Shown: piece by piece, positions 32,581-33,239 of the stretch | Layout: each line of letters starts with the position of its first letter | Numbering within the stretch: the first letter of the stretch is position 1 | Assembly: GCF_009183815.1 (NCBI RefSeq) | Contig: NZ_WEHX01000017.1 | Span: 1 to 33,239 of the forward strand | Source of the DNA: Sutterella seckii | GTDB taxonomy: Bacteria; Pseudomonadota; Gammaproteobacteria; Burkholderiales; Burkholderiaceae_F | Length of the DNA: 33,239 bases | Direction of reading: 5' to 3' | Program-made: the position numbers and the translations under genes | Notes under the pieces: model-generated | Told to the model about the DNA's origin: nothing | The model's database searches: none | The model's input: the letters and a program-made list of their open reading frames with translations, nothing else

Positions 32581-33098
32581 GGAAACACCCCCGCCGAGGC
32601 GGGGAAGACCATGGCGCCGCACGTCCACACTTTGTACTCTCAGAAACACCCCCGCCGAGGCGGGGAAGACTACGAAACGAAGAACGGAGCCGCGATGCTC
32701 CGGGAAACACCCCCGCCGAGGCGGGGAAGACGCCGCGCAAACGGCGTCAATGACTGGTGGGTTGGAAACACCCCCGCCGAGGCGGGGAAGACTCGGGCTA
32801 ATGTTACTGTGATAACATATTTCCGGAAACACCCCCGCCGAGGCGGGGAAGACCCGTGGGAGTCCGAGCACACTAGCGGCTCCGCAGAAACACCCCCGCC
32901 GAGGCGGGGAAGACCGCAATATCCATGAGGATCGAAAACTCTGTGCCGGAAACACCCCCGCCGAGGCGGGGAAGACAGGGCCACAGCCCACCTCTTGATG
33001 ACGTTGGGGGAAACACCCCCGCCGAGGCGGGGAAGACTCTCGCAGTGGAAAGCAACGGCCCGTGCGGTCGGAAACACCCCCGCCGAGGCGGGGAAGAC
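32581..33098 (-). CRISPR. Type I-E CRISPR array, nine repeats, eight spacers
   Basis: Nine copies of a 28-base core start at 32582, 32643, 32704, 32765, 32826, 32887, 32949, 33010 and 33071. All are identical. On the minus strand the repeat begins GTCTTCCCC and ends GTGTTTC, with a palindromic CCCCGCC/GGCGGGG stem, which is the I-E polarity. The period is 61 bases, except 62 across the sixth spacer. Counting a 29th base gives 32-base spacers and one of 33. That 29th base is C in seven repeats and T in two (complement of 32642 and 32886). Neither end repeat is degenerate. The crRNA strand is inferred to be minus, running toward cas1. Confidence 0.97.
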
Positions 33099-33239
33099 CT
33101 TACGAAGGTCGGCCACTTCCCATTGATCGGAAAATCTCGCTCTCGGTCTTGGTATAACGACGGTCGAGAGAAAGCAAGTAGTTGAAATCCTTTAAAGATT
33201 TCATTGAAACCCACTTGCTTTTTCTTTCTGTGTAGGGTA
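33099..33239 (-). promoter_or_regulatory. Putative CRISPR leader region
   Basis: By repeat polarity the leader should lie right of the ninth repeat. The first 70 bases are not notably AT-rich; the rest (33170-33239) is. A sequence fitting the IHF consensus at all but one fixed position occurs on the minus strand (complement of 33175-33187, TTTCAACTACTTG), about 77 bases from the repeat. No gene is evident in these 141 bases. Confidence 0.4.
33171..33222. repeat. Long imperfect dyad beside the array
   Basis: The outer arms AAGCAAGT (33172-33179) and ACTTGCTT (33213-33220) enclose an inner stem GAAATC/GATTTC with a CTTTAAA loop. T-rich sequence follows on the plus strand (to about 33228), so it could be a terminator for a plus-strand transcript or the transcribed start of the leader. 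Confidence 0.5.

Noticed and set aside
32563-32991. Open frame across the CRISPR repeats encoding a repeated Pro/Ala/Gly/Val-rich peptide
   Set aside because: Its repeats come only from translation of the CRISPR repeats; no start signal or family support.
33129-33157. Possible degenerate tenth CRISPR repeat starting GGAAA
   Set aside because: Only about half the bases match, no palindromic stem is kept, and the position is two bases off the 61-base period.

Overview
The window is about 60% GC and gene-dense, with short intergenic gaps; no stretch longer than 300 bases lacks a gene or an array. A gut-type beta-proteobacterium of the Sutterellaceae (Burkholderiales) fits: there is a Tat-exported FAD flavoprotein with divergent LysR regulators, a TrpXYZ-like ABC operon, a dipeptide-type ABC operon and a partial aryl-polyene-type locus. 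The taxonomic call is inference from gene content and composition only. No rRNA, tRNA or IS transposase was seen.

Layout. 1-190: a 77-bp inverted-repeat structure, then the terminator of the first operon. 188-3165 (minus): an ABC importer (lipoprotein, permease, ATPase) with a strong stem-loop between the lipoprotein and permease genes. 3435-4256 (minus): a short-chain dehydrogenase. 4513-4941 (plus): an exported rhodanese. 5027-9755 (minus): a MarR regulator, membrane fusion protein and RND pump operon. 9881-10411 (minus): an O6-alkylguanine-DNA methyltransferase, divergent from an M20 amidohydrolase (10624-11811). 11890-14438 (minus): a DMT exporter and a Tat flavoprotein. 14693-16575 (plus): two overlapping LysR-type regulators. 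16570-17397 (minus): TcdA. 17637-23196 (plus): a dipeptide/oligopeptide-type ABC operon whose two ATPases are fused into one protein.

From 23266 to 31338 comes an accessory region. It holds a frameshifted phosphodiesterase/alkaline-phosphatase-family gene, then part of an aryl-polyene (APE)-type locus: chain-length-factor ketosynthase, frameshifted acyltransferase, two acyl carrier proteins, a COG4648-type membrane protein, and an adenylate-forming ligase fused to a hotdog dehydratase. An orphan HipB-like regulator is inserted antisense, and an iron alcohol dehydrogenase follows. The usual APE partners (condensing ketosynthases, ketoreductase, MMPL exporter, ammonia-lyase) are absent from the window.

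The right end (31372-33239) is clearly AT-richer and carries cas2, cas1 and a nine-repeat type I-E CRISPR array. Judged by repeat polarity, the array is transcribed toward cas1, so the order is array-cas1-cas2 rather than the familiar cas1-cas2-leader-array. No effector genes are present in the window.

The most noteworthy points are: two independent frameshifts beside or inside the APE-type remnant, one at a GC dinucleotide repeat that removes the last metal ligand of the phosphatase; the ligase-dehydratase fusion; the CRISPR arrangement with a variable 29th repeat base; a flavoprotein lacking fumarate-reductase catalytic residues next to a tandem LysR pair; and two genes whose start codons sit almost directly on the T-tract of an intrinsic terminator.
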